A stretch of DNA of 64,000 nt from Bacteroidia bacterium (GTDB lineage: Bacteria > Bacteroidota > Bacteroidia > J057), in NCBI GenBank assembly GCA_033391075.1, contig JAWPMV010000001.1, positions 7,068,001-7,132,000 of the forward strand, read 5' to 3'. Of this stretch, positions 1-9,398 are shown in pieces. The first letter of the stretch is position 1. Each line of letters begins with the position of its first letter. Both the position numbers and the translations under genes were made by a program. The notes below the pieces were generated by a model that was not told where the DNA came from, did not search any database, and worked only from the letters and a program-made list of their open reading frames with translations.

Positions 1-2472
1 CCGGAAGCAGAAATGGAGCTATCGACCCATGCATTCCTGGAGACTGTAGCCATGGGAAGTACGGGGACTGATACGCTCATTATTTATAGCATAGGGACAG
101 ATGAATTGGATTGGTCCATGCAAGGAACTCAATCCTGGCTCAGTACCCAGCCCTCGAGTGGTAGCATCGCAGGAGGCGACTCTACTTTGGTACTCATTCA
201 ATACGATGCAGCCAATCTAACTGATGGAAGCTATAATGATACCCTTTCCCTGCTCAGCAATGATCCCAATCAGCAATTGGTGGAATTGCCGGTGGAAATT
301 TATGCCCAGGCTCAACCGGATATTTATTTTGCCTTTGATACCATAGAGGTTTCCATTCCTAAAGGAGGATCTTTATCCAAATACTATGAGCTGGAAAACA
401 GAGGCTCCGACCCTTTGAGCTGGCAATTGGCAACTCAGGCAGGCATTAGCTGGCTGCATCAGCTTCAGCCCAATTCGGGAAGCATTGATGGGAATTCGAC
501 TGGCCAATTTGGATTGAAATATCAGGATACTTCTTTGGTCGCAGGAGTTTATTATGGTGCGGCATGGATTAGCTCTAATGATCCGGATGAAAGCCAAACC
601 CTTTTTACTATCGAACTGACAGTTACAGAAGATTCTACTGCTGGGAGTGGAGGAAATGACGATAAATTTCCAGATGTGCAGATCAATGTGGATACGCTTT
701 TTGCAGTGCTTCCTCAGGGAGGCAGCCAAAGTCTATCCTTCGATATTTTGAACCAGGGCGATACAACTTTGGATTGGAGCCTTCAAGCCAATGCAAATAT
801 TTTTTGGATCAATCTTTTGCCCCCAACAAGTGGCTCTATCCCGGCAGGCGGACAAGCAAATGTTCAGCTACAGCTAAATGCTGCCAATGTTACCCCTGGA
901 AACTATTATGCTTCCCTTTTCATCAATACCAATGATCCCGCTGAACCACAAGTTGGGCTAGTAGTGAAAATGAAAGTGGAAGACAATGGAGGAGGAAACG
1001 GAGGCAATCCGGAGCTTTTATTTTCTTTAGGAAAAAGCGGATTCTGTCCGGGTGAGCAAATACAGATCAATTATCAGATCAAAAATGCCAGCCCTGGTCC
1101 GAATAATCAATATCAGCTCTTTGCTTCGGCTCCTGACGGAGATTTTAGCGAGCCCTTTATGCTGGCTAATATCACATCGCTGGATAGCCTGGGAAGTTTT
1201 CAGCTTATGATTCCAGAAGATGCGCCTCAAGGCTCAGCCTATAAGTTGAGATTGCATAGTACCCAACCCGCTTTGATATCACAAGAAGTAGGCGGTATCT
1301 CCATTTACAGTTTGCCTTCTGTAAGCCTGGCAGGTTTCGAGGACGTTTGCCAAAACCTAGCCGCCTTCCCATTGACTCAGGGACAACCTGCAGGAGGAGA
1401 GTATCTGGGTAGTGGAATAAGCAATGGAGTATTTGATCCTTCGCAGGTGCAGCCAGGTGTTTACACGGTTATGTATAAGTATATAAACAATGAGGGATGT
1501 GCCGCAGAAAAGGAAGAACTCTTGAAAGTTGTCGCTGCACCTGAAGTGGACTTTCCCCTGAATAATGAAATCATCTGTGATAATCAGGATCCTATTTTAT
1601 TAGATATGGCCAGTCCAGCAGGAGGATTTTATAGTGGAAATGGAGTCGAAAACGATATCATAAATCCTGCATTAGCAGGTGTAGGAAGTCATCCGATTCG
1701 CTATACCGTAGTACAAAACGGCTGTAGAGATAGTGCAGAAGTAATCCTTACGATTAGCGGAGCACCCAGTGTCTCTTTGGCTCCTTTGGAAAACCTTTGT
1801 TATACAGATAATGAAATCAGCCTGCAGGGCAGCCCGGCAGGAGGAACTTATACAGGACCCGGAATCAATAATTCCACTTTCAATCCTATCCTTTCAAATC
1901 CCGGCATTCAAATTCTCAGCTACGAATACTCTGACGGAAGTTGTAGTAATACGGCCAGTATTGAAGTGAATGTAGTGGAAAATCCGGCTATTCCCCGCAT
2001 AGAACAAGTAGGGGATAGTCTCCGAATTTCCGGGACTTATGAAAAAGTAGAATGGTATCGGGATGGACAGTTTTTGGAGGGTGAAAATGGAAATGCAATT
2101 TTCCCCCAACTAGGAGGAAGCTATAAAGTCATCGTTTTTGGTGCGGCTCAATGTAGTTCGCAGTCCGAGGATTTCCTCTGGCAGGCAACTTCTATCGATG
2201 AAGAATTGCAAAAAGCCTGGAGCATGTATCCCAATCCAGCTAGTGATCAATTGACCATAGAGTGGGATAGAAGTCTCTTTGATTTTGAGGAAGAAGTATC
2301 GCTCAGGGTGTTTGATAATATGGGTCGCCTGCTGTATCAATATCAGTTAGGAAGAACGAAATCAAAAATTCGCATTCCTATTGATCAATGGCCTTCAGGG
2401 ATCTACACGGTGGAGATACGAACAGAAAACCGTATGGCGCAGCGGAGACTGGTTGTGGATGGGACAAAGTAA
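1..2472 (+). CDS. Large secreted protein with T9SS sorting domain (5' partial)
   Basis: The reading frame is open to the window edge (P-E-A-E precedes the first ATG at 13), so the true start lies upstream. Three successive modules end in a SNDP/TNDP motif followed by a hydrophobic strand, resembling ASH/HYDIN-type immunoglobulin-like domains. Three later modules share a PAGGxYxGxGI...F.P pattern, a common Bacteroidota Ig-like repeat. The C-terminus (MYPNPASDQ... GIYTVEI... RRLVV) is a type A T9SS sorting domain, so the protein should be exported and anchored or released at the cell surface. Ligand unknown; likely adhesin or surface structural protein. Followed by a strong bidirectional terminator. 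Confidence 0.85.
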   Translation, partial: PEAEMELSTHAFLETVAMGSTGTDTLIIYSIGTDELDWSMQGTQSWLSTQPSSGSIAGGDSTLVLIQYDAANLTDGSYNDTLSLLSNDPNQQLVELPVEIYAQAQPDIYFAFDTIEVSIPKGGSLSKYYELENRGSDPLSWQLATQAGISWLHQLQPNSGSIDGNSTGQFGLKYQDTSLVAGVYYGAAWISSNDPDESQTLFTIELTVTEDSTAGSGGNDDKFPDVQINVDTLFAVLPQGGSQSLSFDILNQGDTTLDWSLQANANIFWINLLPPTSGSIPAGGQANVQLQLNAANVTPGNYYASLFINTNDPAEPQVGLVVKMKVEDNGGGNGGNPELLFSLGKSGFCPGEQIQINYQIKNASPGPNNQYQLFASAPDGDFSEPFMLANITSLDSLGSFQLMIPEDAPQGSAYKLRLHSTQPALISQEVGGISIYSLPSVSLAGFEDVCQNLAAFPLTQGQPAGGEYLGSGISNGVFDPSQVQPGVYTVMYKYINNEGCAAEKEELLKVVAAPEVDFPLNNEIICDNQDPILLDMASPAGGFYSGNGVENDIINPALAGVGSHPIRYTVVQNGCRDSAEVILTISGAPSVSLAPLENLCYTDNEISLQGSPAGGTYTGPGINNSTFNPILSNPGIQILSYEYSDGSCSNTASIEVNVVENPAIPRIEQVGDSLRISGTYEKVEWYRDGQFLEGENGNAIFPQLGGSYKVIVFGAAQCSSQSEDFLWQATSIDEELQKAWSMYPNPASDQLTIEWDRSLFDFEEEVSLRVFDNMGRLLYQYQLGRTKSKIRIPIDQWPSGIYTVEIRTENRMAQRRLVVDGTK

Positions 2473-2488
2473 AAGATGACCTAATGAA

Positions 2489-2519
2489 AAAGCCCCGAAG
2501 AAATGCTCTTCGGGGCTTT
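2489..2519. terminator. Bidirectional rho-independent terminator
   Basis: A perfect 12-bp stem, AAAGCCCCGAAG against CTTCGGGGCTTT, with an 8-nt loop and T-rich tails on both strands. It sits between two convergent genes and can end both transcripts. Confidence 0.9.
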
Positions 2520-2561
2520 GTGTTTTAGTATTAATCAAATTTGTTTCCTTACGATTTTGTA

Positions 2562-3023
2562 TCAAATCTTTTTATAGGTGATTTGTAATGGGAAGGGATC
2601 TTGTCTGAGAAAGCTTCCTGGCATTTGAAGTACTCCCAGGCGACCTCTTTGTCTTCCACCGCTGCTGCTGGATTTGAATAAACCAGTATCTCCTCCTGAG
2701 CTTGCGGTACTAGGATAAGTAAGCACACCTATGCCACCAAATAAAGAATCGCTAGGGGGAGAAGTTGGCCATGCATCCCATATGGAATCACAATAACAAG
2801 AGCACATGCTCAAAAGGCCTATACCTTTAAAAGAATCTTGATTTCCTTGCCCTGTTCCCTGTGTTTCGAATTCAAGAAAGTATTTGAATCCATTGGTGAG
2901 CTGTTCTATTCCAGTGATCTTAAATAAAATGGTATCATTGAAAACGGCCTGACCAAAAGCGCTAGCAGTGCTTAGGCAAATGGAGATCAGGCAAAGGCTG
3001 CATATATTGATTATTTTTTTCAT
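2562..3023 (-). CDS. Small secreted protein of unknown function
   Basis: A 153-residue product with a clear signal peptide (MKKIINICSLCLISICLSTASAFGQ). No T9SS tail and no domain I recognise. A serine/glycine-rich stretch (SSGGDTGLFKSSSSGGRQRGR) is followed by a basic C-terminus. It lies 24 bp downstream of the next minus-strand secreted protein gene, with which it may be co-transcribed, and ends at the shared terminator at 2489-2519. Function cannot be assigned. Confidence 0.7.
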   Translation of the reverse strand: MKKIINICSLCLISICLSTASAFGQAVFNDTILFKITGIEQLTNGFKYFLEFETQGTGQGNQDSFKGIGLLSMCSCYCDSIWDAWPTSPPSDSLFGGIGVLTYPSTASSGGDTGLFKSSSSGGRQRGRLGVLQMPGSFLRQDPFPLQITYKKI

Positions 3024-3047
3024 TGAATTTTGCTTAAAAGTTGGAGA

Positions 3048-4559
3048 TTATTCTCGAATGAGGACCTTGCGTGCATAGCGAATCTCTTGGTTCTCATAAA
3101 TATTGAGGGTGTAAATTCCGGCAGGTAATTTCTTGTTGATGGAGAAATTACTTCCTCCAGGGATGTTTTTATCCACCAACATTCTTCCCTGCATATCGCT
3201 CAGCTTTACTGCATAATTCTTTCCTGCTTCTAGTGCGTCACAGGAAATGGGTGAATATGCGCGATAAGGATTACTCATGTTGCAGCTGAATTGAGGAAGT
3301 TTTGGGCGAATGGAAGTAGCTGTTTCTTCAGACCAGAAATGCTGACAACGTTTACTGTTTGTACTATTTTCCCAGGCTGATCCATTCCAGATTTGCTCTC
3401 CGGCTTCTTCTATGAGGTTGAAATTGGCATCGTAACGGGCCAATGTGCGGAGCTCTTTCACCCAGGCTGAAGAATTTGCATCCCAGCTCTGTCTGACATC
3501 GAGTCGATTTCCTCCATCATTTTCAAAGCCTTGACGATAGCTGTTTACCCAGGCATTATTTACCCAATCCTGTCGATTCCAGCTGATCCAAATTCCCTTG
3601 CGGGTATAATCATAGGATTCGCGGCTTTCATCCTTCCAGGAATTTGCCTGGCTATCCCAGCTTTGTAAGAGCATTTCGGACCAGTATCCTCGATTGTCAT
3701 AGCTGTATTGTTCTCGAAGAACTCTTTCGAAGCCATTGCTTGTTTTTTCCTCATACAGATAACCGTCCCAGCTAAAGCCCTGACTCCCGTAAATGGCCGA
3801 CTCACGACTCAAGGTGTCCCAGGCATTTCCATTCCAGCTTTGCTCATAGATTTGGGTAAAGAAACCTAGATCATTATAGCTAATCTCTTTGCGGGCAGTA
3901 TCTAGCCAGGCATTGTTTTCCCATTTGGCTGTACGTACTTCCCCAATATTCCCGTCCTGATCCAGAATCCTTTCTTCTTTCATCAGGTTTGTCCATTGCC
4001 CACTCATGTCCACTTCCCGGATGGTAAAACTCATTTGTATTCCATCCGAATCATAGGCCGTGAGTTCTTCATAATCATCCTGCCAGGAACTGCTGGCAAC
4101 ATTCCATTTCTGAAAGAGATAGGAAGTGATTTGGCCATTGGTATAGCTAAATACTTTTCGGCTAAAGTTCTCATAGATAGGGCCCGGTCTTTCTTGCTTA
4201 AATACAACCTCAGAGATTTGACCTTCCATGTTGTAGGAATAATAGGCCTTGAACTCCGAGCCGAATTGCTGACCTCCTGCGATTCCTACTCCACATAGGG
4301 AAGAATCGAGCCGGAATGAGCCTAAATCTCCATTCGGATCAAATGCATTTCTCAGGTACACTCCGGACCAGAAATAAGGCGGAGTTTGTCCATTGGGGGC
4401 GAAATTACCACTGCGTAGTAAGTTCAGGCGAAAGGAAGGGCTTTGTCGGTCTGCAAATTCTTCGCCCTGCGCAAAAGTAGCAGGGATCAGAATAAGAAAA
4501 GACAAGATTGCGATCCAACCTATTCGCCACATGCTAGTCATAAGGTTTGGCTGTTTCAT
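3048..4559 (-). CDS. Secreted repeat protein with T9SS sorting domain
   Basis: I place the start at the ATG at 4559 (MKQPNLMTSMW), because the 14 residues upstream are not signal-like; a hydrophobic export segment ending in TFAQG follows. The body has repeats of about 40 residues with the pattern W(N/D)xxxNAWxxxxRxxxxYDxxG, resembling YD/RHS-like beta repeats without the toxin or shell domains. The last 80 residues (ISCDALEAGKNYAVKLSDMQGR... LPAGIYTLNI... RKVLIRE) are a T9SS sorting domain. Probably surface-exposed or secreted; role unknown. Confidence 0.8.
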   Translation of the reverse strand: MKQPNLMTSMWRIGWIAILSFLILIPATFAQGEEFADRQSPSFRLNLLRSGNFAPNGQTPPYFWSGVYLRNAFDPNGDLGSFRLDSSLCGVGIAGGQQFGSEFKAYYSYNMEGQISEVVFKQERPGPIYENFSRKVFSYTNGQITSYLFQKWNVASSSWQDDYEELTAYDSDGIQMSFTIREVDMSGQWTNLMKEERILDQDGNIGEVRTAKWENNAWLDTARKEISYNDLGFFTQIYEQSWNGNAWDTLSRESAIYGSQGFSWDGYLYEEKTSNGFERVLREQYSYDNRGYWSEMLLQSWDSQANSWKDESRESYDYTRKGIWISWNRQDWVNNAWVNSYRQGFENDGGNRLDVRQSWDANSSAWVKELRTLARYDANFNLIEEAGEQIWNGSAWENSTNSKRCQHFWSEETATSIRPKLPQFSCNMSNPYRAYSPISCDALEAGKNYAVKLSDMQGRMLVDKNIPGGSNFSINKKLPAGIYTLNIYENQEIRYARKVLIRE

Positions 4560-4694
4560 AAAGACAGAATTATGCGATGAATTGATAGAATAAGTATACA
4601 ATTTTTCTTTAGTAGCCTGACAAGTGAAAAATGTAATGTTGACATAGGTCTTTTATTTGGGGTCTTATAGAATAGCAGCTTTAGAAAACACAAT

Positions 4695-5792
4695 ATGTTA
4701 GTTAGGACTTTCGGGAGTGCGGTTGAAGGAATTCATGCCTCCCAGATCACGATAGAAGTTAATGTTGCTCCAGGGCAGTTCGGCTTGGTCATTGTCGGTT
4801 TACCTGACAATGCGGTTAAGGAATCCTGGGCTCGGATTCTGACTGCTTTCCGGAACAATGATCTCATTTTCCCCAGAAGTAAAGTGGTTGTGAATATGGC
4901 GCCTGCGGATATTCGGAAGGTAGGTTCGGCTTATGACCTGCCGATTGCACTTGGGGTTTTGGCGGGAGATGGGCAAATCCGTTCAGATATGATCGGGGAT
5001 TATGTGATTATGGGAGAAATGTCGCTAGATGGGAGTTTGCAAAGCCTTAGAGGGGCGCTTCCCATGGCGATTGAGGCTCGAAAAGCAGGTTTCAAAGGAA
5101 TCATTCTTCCCACCCAAAATGCAAGCGAAGCAGCTATTGTAAATAAACTGGAGGTGATCGGGGTTGAGAGTTTTGTGGAGGCTGCACAGTTTTTGAATGA
5201 GGAAATAGCCATTGAACCTACGCAAAGAGATACACGGGAAATCTTTTTTCAGCAACAGAGATCTTTTGAGCATGACTTTGCAGATGTAAAAGGGCAGGAA
5301 AATGTAAAGCGTGCACTCGAAATTGCGGCAGCCGGAGGACATAATGTGATTATGATCGGGCCTCCCGGTGCAGGTAAAACCATGCTTGCCAAAAGATTGC
5401 CGAGTATTTTGCCTCCTTTGAGTCTGGAAGAAGCTTTGGAGACCACCAAAATCCATTCTGTAGTAGGGCTATTGTCAGAAAAGGCTGCTTTGGTTGCTGA
5501 GCGTCCTTTTCGAAGTCCGCATCATACCATCAGTGATGTGGCATTGGTTGGGGGAGGAGGGAATCCGCAGCCGGGTGAAATCAGTCTGGCCCATAATGGC
5601 GTTTTGTTTTTGGATGAATTGCCGGAGTTTAAGCGATCAGTTTTGGAGGTTTTGAGGCAGCCGCTGGAGGAACGAAAGATTACGGTATCCCGAGCAAAAA
5701 GCACCGTAGATTTTCCCTGTTCATTCCTTCTTATCAGTTCCGCTAATCCTTGGGGGTGTGTTGCCATTCTGTCATCAATTCAGAGGAATTGA
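4695..5792 (+). pseudogene. comM: comM/yifB 5' part, interrupted by the mobile element
   Basis: Residues 1-352 match the N-terminal domain and AAA+ core of ComM/YifB Mg-chelatase-like ATPases: the opening [13 protein letters not shown], Walker A GPPGAGKT, Walker [11 protein letters not shown] and SSANP just before the sensor region. At 5748-5752 the gene enters the element core CCTTG and then reads 13 foreign residues to a TGA at 5792. The missing C-terminal third is at 49709-50192 in the matching frame. ComM is known as a branch-migration helicase used in natural transformation; the cut should inactivate it while the element is integrated. The same gene is a known insertion site elsewhere, such as AbaR islands in Acinetobacter. 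Confidence 0.92.
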
Positions 5793-7251
5793 GAAAAAAT
5801 GGGGTGGTAGCCGGAGAATAGAGGAGGATTATCTCTATTTCACCTTCCGGGTCAATCACAATGGAATCGGTTACCGTTTCTACAAATGATCGTTTCTCTT
5901 CAAATGACATCTGGGGCCATTGGTCATAAAACAGCTTCGCGTCAGCGAATACCTGATCGCTTGATTCCAGCTGGACTTTTAGAGCGGTAATCTCTCCTTC
6001 CAATAAAGATATCTGAGTTTTGATTTGTTCAGCTTGTTCATAGACGGGTTGATAGTGTTCTTGGAAGGCGTTTTCCGGGATGTGGTTGTTCACCCGTAGG
6101 TCAATGATGGTGTCGAGTTTCTGTTTGAGCGTCTTGTATTCTTTCTGAAGAAGGTTGAGTTGGTCTTCTCGTTCGGTGATCATCTCAATGGCTTTACTGA
6201 GCCAAACTTGGATTTGTTCATCCGTTACCAGGAAGGATTCCAGGTGATGATGGAAGATGTCTTCTAGGTCTTCTTCTCTGATCTTGTTTCTACACTGGTA
6301 GCAGATGTACTTGGGTGAATTTGATGGTACATACATCTTGTGGCCACAACTACACTGGACAATACTGGTGAAGAGATGAGTTCCCTTTTTGGTTCGTGGT
6401 TTACGGCTAGCAGTTTGCTCATCCATGATGGCATTGACCTTGTCCCACAGTTCTTCTGAGACAATGGCTGGTGAGTCAACGATTATCCACTCTTTAGGAT
6501 CTTTGAGATCCCATTGTAAACCTTTACCCCTACTTTTGGTGTAGTTCATTCTCCGTTTACCTTTGGCTACCGGATCACGCAATAATCTATCGACTGAGCT
6601 ATCAGAGAACTTTCTTCCCTTCCGCGTACGATAGCCTTGTTCGTTGAGCAGTCTGGCAACGGTCTTTTTGCGTTTGTGCTCAGCGTACAACTCAAACATG
6701 AGTTTTCTCACCGGAGCTTCGTTATCATCAATAACGAGTTTCTTATCAACATACTTGTAGCCATAAGGCGCTTGTCCGCCGGTCGTTTTACCAAGTTGTG
6801 CTCTGATCGGAACTGAAGCCGCGACCCTGGCTGAGATTTCTTCACGTTCCCATTGAGCCATGGCTGCAATGATAGTGTAGAACAAACGGCCGGCAGGACT
6901 GGAGGTATCAATCTTTTCTTGGAGCGATACCAGATAAGCATTATAGGATTCAAAGTGCTCAGAGAATGTGAGGAGTTCAGAGGTATTCCTGGCTAATCGA
7001 GCCAATTTAGAGAAGATAAGATGGGTAATGCGACCATGAGCGACATCCGCCAGCATTCTTTTCGCCTCAGGATGATCACTGACTGATTTACCACTGACAC
7101 CTTCTAAGTGATAGACCGTGGTAATCTCCCATCCATTAGCTTTGGCATAGGCTCTTGCACGTTCTTCATGGTGTTCAGGGCTTTCTCCTTTGGCTTGTTC
7201 TTCGGTGGATACACGTATCCATATACCAACGCGGGCTGATTCCTTGTTCAT
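5743..7251 (-). CDS. Large serine recombinase, probable element integrase
   Basis: A 502-residue site-specific recombinase. The resolvase domain begins near residue 8 with the catalytic serine at about 15 (RVSTEEQ) and conserved ARLARN and [11 protein letters not shown] segments; the recombinase domain follows ([10 protein letters not shown]), then a zinc ribbon (CSCG... CYQC, near 320-345), a coiled coil and a C-terminal tail. Its last codons cross attL: the T-P-K codons lie in the element and core, and the final D and TAG stop come from comM. In the excised circle the stop disappears and the frame continues into the HTH gene from the right end. It lies 5 bp after the antitoxin gene, probably in one operon. 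Position at the element end makes it the likely integrase. Confidence 0.93.
   Translation of the reverse strand: MNKESARVGIWIRVSTEEQAKGESPEHHEERARAYAKANGWEITTVYHLEGVSGKSVSDHPEAKRMLADVAHGRITHLIFSKLARLARNTSELLTFSEHFESYNAYLVSLQEKIDTSSPAGRLFYTIIAAMAQWEREEISARVAASVPIRAQLGKTTGGQAPYGYKYVDKKLVIDDNEAPVRKLMFELYAEHKRKKTVARLLNEQGYRTRKGRKFSDSSVDRLLRDPVAKGKRRMNYTKSRGKGLQWDLKDPKEWIIVDSPAIVSEELWDKVNAIMDEQTASRKPRTKKGTHLFTSIVQCSCGHKMYVPSNSPKYICYQCRNKIREEDLEDIFHHHLESFLVTDEQIQVWLSKAIEMITEREDQLNLLQKEYKTLKQKLDTIIDLRVNNHIPENAFQEHYQPVYEQAEQIKTQISLLEGEITALKVQLESSDQVFADAKLFYDQWPQMSFEEKRSFVETVTDSIVIDPEGEIEIILLYSPATTPFFLNSSELMTEWQHTPKD
5748..5766. other. attL: left attachment site
   Basis: Core CCTTG at 5748-5752 is repeated at the right end (49704-49708). 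The element-side arm TGTGTTGCCA (5757-5766) is the exact reverse complement of TGGCAACACA at 49693-49702. Small core plus flanking inverted arms fits a serine integrase site. Left of the core is comM; right of it is the integrase 3' end. Confidence 0.85.
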
Positions 7252-7256
7252 ATATT

Positions 7257-7625
7257 TTAATATTCCTTGATGAGAAATTTAGGATCAACCTTGAGGACTT
7301 CGGATAAGGTTCGTACCATACTTAAATTCAGTTTGCGTTTGCCGTCTAGGATGTCAGTTACTCGACCCCGATGACCATTAAAGGCTAGCTTAGCCAGATC
7401 AGCTCGGCTGAGTCCCATCTGTTCCATCCGGTATGTGATCATCTCAATTGGGTTGGCTTCAGTCAGTGGATACTGCTTGCGTTCATACTCTGAAACCAAA
7501 AGCGTTAGGATGTCGAGTTCGTAGTATTCCGGGGTGCCTTCTTCGGCATCCCAAATCTCTTCGATACGCTTGGAGGCTTTATCGACATCAGCATCAGTTA
7601 ATATAGGGTGAATGACGATTTCCAT
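7257..7625 (-). CDS. higA: HigA-like antitoxin with HTH domain
   Basis: A 122-residue protein. Its acidic N-terminal half (ADVDKASKRIEEIWDAEEGTPEYYELDIL) is typical of HigA antitoxins paired with HigB of the YgjN kind. The C-terminal half (about 62-118) is a XRE-type HTH: MGLSRADLAK, RGRVTDILDGKRKLNLSM, LSEVLKVDPKFLI. It should bind and neutralise the toxin and repress the shared promoter. It lies 2 bp after higB and 5 bp before the integrase gene, so antitoxin and integrase are probably made from one transcript, which would couple integrase expression to TA autoregulation. Confidence 0.85.
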   Translation of the reverse strand: MEIVIHPILTDADVDKASKRIEEIWDAEEGTPEYYELDILTLLVSEYERKQYPLTEANPIEMITYRMEQMGLSRADLAKLAFNGHRGRVTDILDGKRKLNLSMVRTLSEVLKVDPKFLIKEY

Positions 7626-7627
7626 AT

Positions 7628-7921
7628 CTACACAGTATTAGGATCAATTTTGTCATAGTCAGCATGGGTACCCACAAAGCGCACATACAATCGGCCACCG
7701 TTGTAGTGAATAACTACCACCAAGCGATAACTTCCTCCGCCCAGGCGAAAGACCGCTCGATTGTTAGGTAGTATGCTGGCTGATGGGTACATGGCGCGTA
7801 AGTCATTGGGTGTTGTCCAGTTTGCTTGTCGGACTTCCTTTATCCATTCGGTAAAGGTTGGTTCAGCATTGGGATGGGATCGAAAGAAATCCCGAATCCG
7901 TTTTTCGGTAATGATTCTCAT
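7628..7921 (-). CDS. higB: HigB-like mRNA interferase toxin
   Basis: The likely start is the ATG at 7921 (MRIITEKRIRDFF), the usual opening for HigB/YgjN toxins; a longer frame begins at 7963 but adds 14 atypical residues. The 97-residue product carries the conserved NWTTPNDLRAMYPSA, RLGGGSYRLVVVIHYN and YVRFVGTHADYDKID blocks of the RelE-like HigB fold, which cleaves ribosome-bound mRNA. The toxin gene precedes the antitoxin gene, as in most hig loci. Probably stabilises the element. Confidence 0.85.
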   Translation of the reverse strand: MRIITEKRIRDFFRSHPNAEPTFTEWIKEVRQANWTTPNDLRAMYPSASILPNNRAVFRLGGGSYRLVVVIHYNGGRLYVRFVGTHADYDKIDPNTV

Positions 7922-7974
7922 GTATACGGAAGGGTTTAAGTTTTGTTCCCATATTGGGCACATTTAATACAAAA

Positions 7975-8006
7975 CACTCCACCGGGACTGGTATCCAGGT
8001 GGAGTG
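7975..8006 (-). terminator. Terminator after the membrane protein gene
   Basis: Perfect 9-bp stem CACTCCACC / GGTGGAGTG with a 14-nt loop. On the minus strand it is followed by TTTTG, 4 bp after the stop of the membrane protein gene and upstream of higB. Confidence 0.8.
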
Positions 8007-8009
8007 AGA

Positions 8010-9080
8010 TTAGGACTGGTATTCGGCTAACATGCCTTGAGCACGCAGAACCGTCTTGAGCTTTTGAATAGTGGTGCCTCTGATTTGACCTTCAGGGCCA
8101 TCGTACTGATCAATGACCTGCCGGTTGGTATGTCCAGCCAGGATGAGATCAACCGCTTCTTTCCATTTGGCCAGAAATTGAGCATCGGAGAGAGACATAG
8201 CGCTATCCTCCTGACTGCCCTGATAGAAACCGATGGGCATGCCGTGCGTGTGGCCATTTGAGGCATAGCTAGGGGTAGCGCTACCCCTAACGCCACCTGA
8301 TTGGGTCGCCAAGGCACGATCCACGTAATGCTGGACAATGAAGCAGATCAAAAAGGCAATCGGATAAGCAAACCAGACCAGTCGGATATGGCTCCGTCGC
8401 TTGACCGCTACTTCCTCTTCAAAGCGTCCCTGATCAGATTGATGCTCTGCCATAGCTGAGTTCATCAACGTGGTTTGTTGCTGTCTAAGCGCAGAAATAT
8501 CTGCCGTAAGCGATTGTTGGTACTTACGACCATCTGCCGTGAGATACCCCTTCCAGCAGTAGCCTTTGATACCACAGGAGGTCAGTTGAGTAAGGATGGT
8601 TTCCCTTTCCTTGATAGACGCTTGAAGCTTATCAAAGACATGTTCACTGCGGTTCTCCGTAATAGCTTCGGTGGTGATGACGGCCACGTAATCTACCCCC
8701 TTGAGATTGGCGTAGATGTCCAGACACAGAAAGCCAATGAGTACTAGGACAACTGCAATAAACATTGGCTCATGGCCTTTGGTCTTGTGATCACGACCAG
8801 CAATGTAGTCGAGGATGGTTCCTGTCAGGGATGACATGAGGAGATAGACAGTGATCGCAATTGCGGAAGTGGTAATGATCGGGAGGGCTGATGAACTCCA
8901 CGGCGTGAATCGTTCCAGAAGCACGCGATAGAAGTTAATCGACATGAAGGCGTTGTAGGCCAGGATCAGTATGGCCATGATAATTCCTGAGCAAAAGACC
9001 CAGAAATATCTCCGAATAGTGAGAGAGTTTTTCAGTTTTCCGGTGAAGGCCAGGAAGATGACTTGGAATTGATCAAACAT
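8010..9080 (-). CDS. Four-helix membrane protein with soluble central and C-terminal parts
   Basis: A 356-residue protein with hydrophobic segments near residues 29-50, 65-88, 105-122 and 231-248. The loop between the last two helices is a charged alpha-helical region of about 110 residues. The C-terminal region (SDAQFLAKWKEAVDLILAGHTNRQVIDQYDGPEGQIRGTTI) looks like a small helical, perhaps HTH-like, domain in the cytoplasm. I do not recognise the family. Flanked by its own terminator at 7975-8006. It could be a mating-pair or sensor component, but nothing in the sequence decides this. Confidence 0.65.
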   Translation of the reverse strand: MFDQFQVIFLAFTGKLKNSLTIRRYFWVFCSGIIMAILILAYNAFMSINFYRVLLERFTPWSSSALPIITTSAIAITVYLLMSSLTGTILDYIAGRDHKTKGHEPMFIAVVLVLIGFLCLDIYANLKGVDYVAVITTEAITENRSEHVFDKLQASIKERETILTQLTSCGIKGYCWKGYLTADGRKYQQSLTADISALRQQQTTLMNSAMAEHQSDQGRFEEEVAVKRRSHIRLVWFAYPIAFLICFIVQHYVDRALATQSGGVRGSATPSYASNGHTHGMPIGFYQGSQEDSAMSLSDAQFLAKWKEAVDLILAGHTNRQVIDQYDGPEGQIRGTTIQKLKTVLRAQGMLAEYQS

Positions 9081-9110
9081 GGGCCACCTCCTTTCTCGTT
9101 AAGACGGGAA

Positions 9111-9127
9111 CCTCTGCCTTGCAGAGG
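9111..9127. other. Short hairpin upstream of the membrane protein gene
   Basis: Perfect 7-bp stem CCTCTGC / GCAGAGG with a 3-nt loop, about 30 bp upstream of the membrane protein start on the minus strand. It may be a leader or operator element; no T-tract is present. Confidence 0.4.
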
Positions 9128-9171
9128 CTATCCCAAATGGTTAGCTTTGTCATTGACTTCGGTCATTAAGG

Positions 9172-9206
9172 CCCCAGTTGTAACGTTTAGCCGACGAGCA
9201 CTGGGG
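9172..9206 (-). terminator. Probable terminator after the excisionase-like gene
   Basis: Stem CCCCAGT / ACTGGGG with a 21-nt loop just beyond the 9216 stop. The hairpin is bordered by a direct repeat GGTCATTAA (9161-9169 and 9205-9213). The T-tract is weak, so it could also be a processing or regulatory structure. Confidence 0.5.
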
Positions 9207-9215
9207 TCATTAATT

Positions 9216-9398
9216 TTACAAATCTGTTGTTGTCTCCTCGATAAAGCGGTCAAAGTCTTCCTTTTTGATTACAATCCGACCTTGTTTTTTCTTAGCTGGT
9301 AATTTCTTGCCCGCTAATCCTCGCCGTATCCAGGTGTAAATAGTTCTCACGCTAACTCCGGCCATTTTTGCTACTTCATTGGGAGTTAGCTCTGTCAT
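9216..9398 (-). CDS. Excisionase-like small DNA-binding protein
   Basis: A 60-residue MerR-type winged-helix protein: LTPNEVAKMAGVSVRTIYTWIRRG is the recognition helix segment and GRIVIKKEDFDRFIEE the wing and C-terminal helix. This is the usual HTH_17/Xis architecture. Within an integrative element it probably steers the integrase towards excision or acts as a local regulator. Its ATG lies directly against a 14-bp perfect palindrome (9399-9412), suggesting autoregulation. Confidence 0.75.
   Translation of the reverse strand: MTELTPNEVAKMAGVSVRTIYTWIRRGLAGKKLPAKKKQGRIVIKKEDFDRFIEETTTDL

Noticed and set aside
5743-5792. comM frameshift or decay as the cause of the short gene
   Set aside because: The missing part is found intact and in frame at the other end of the element.
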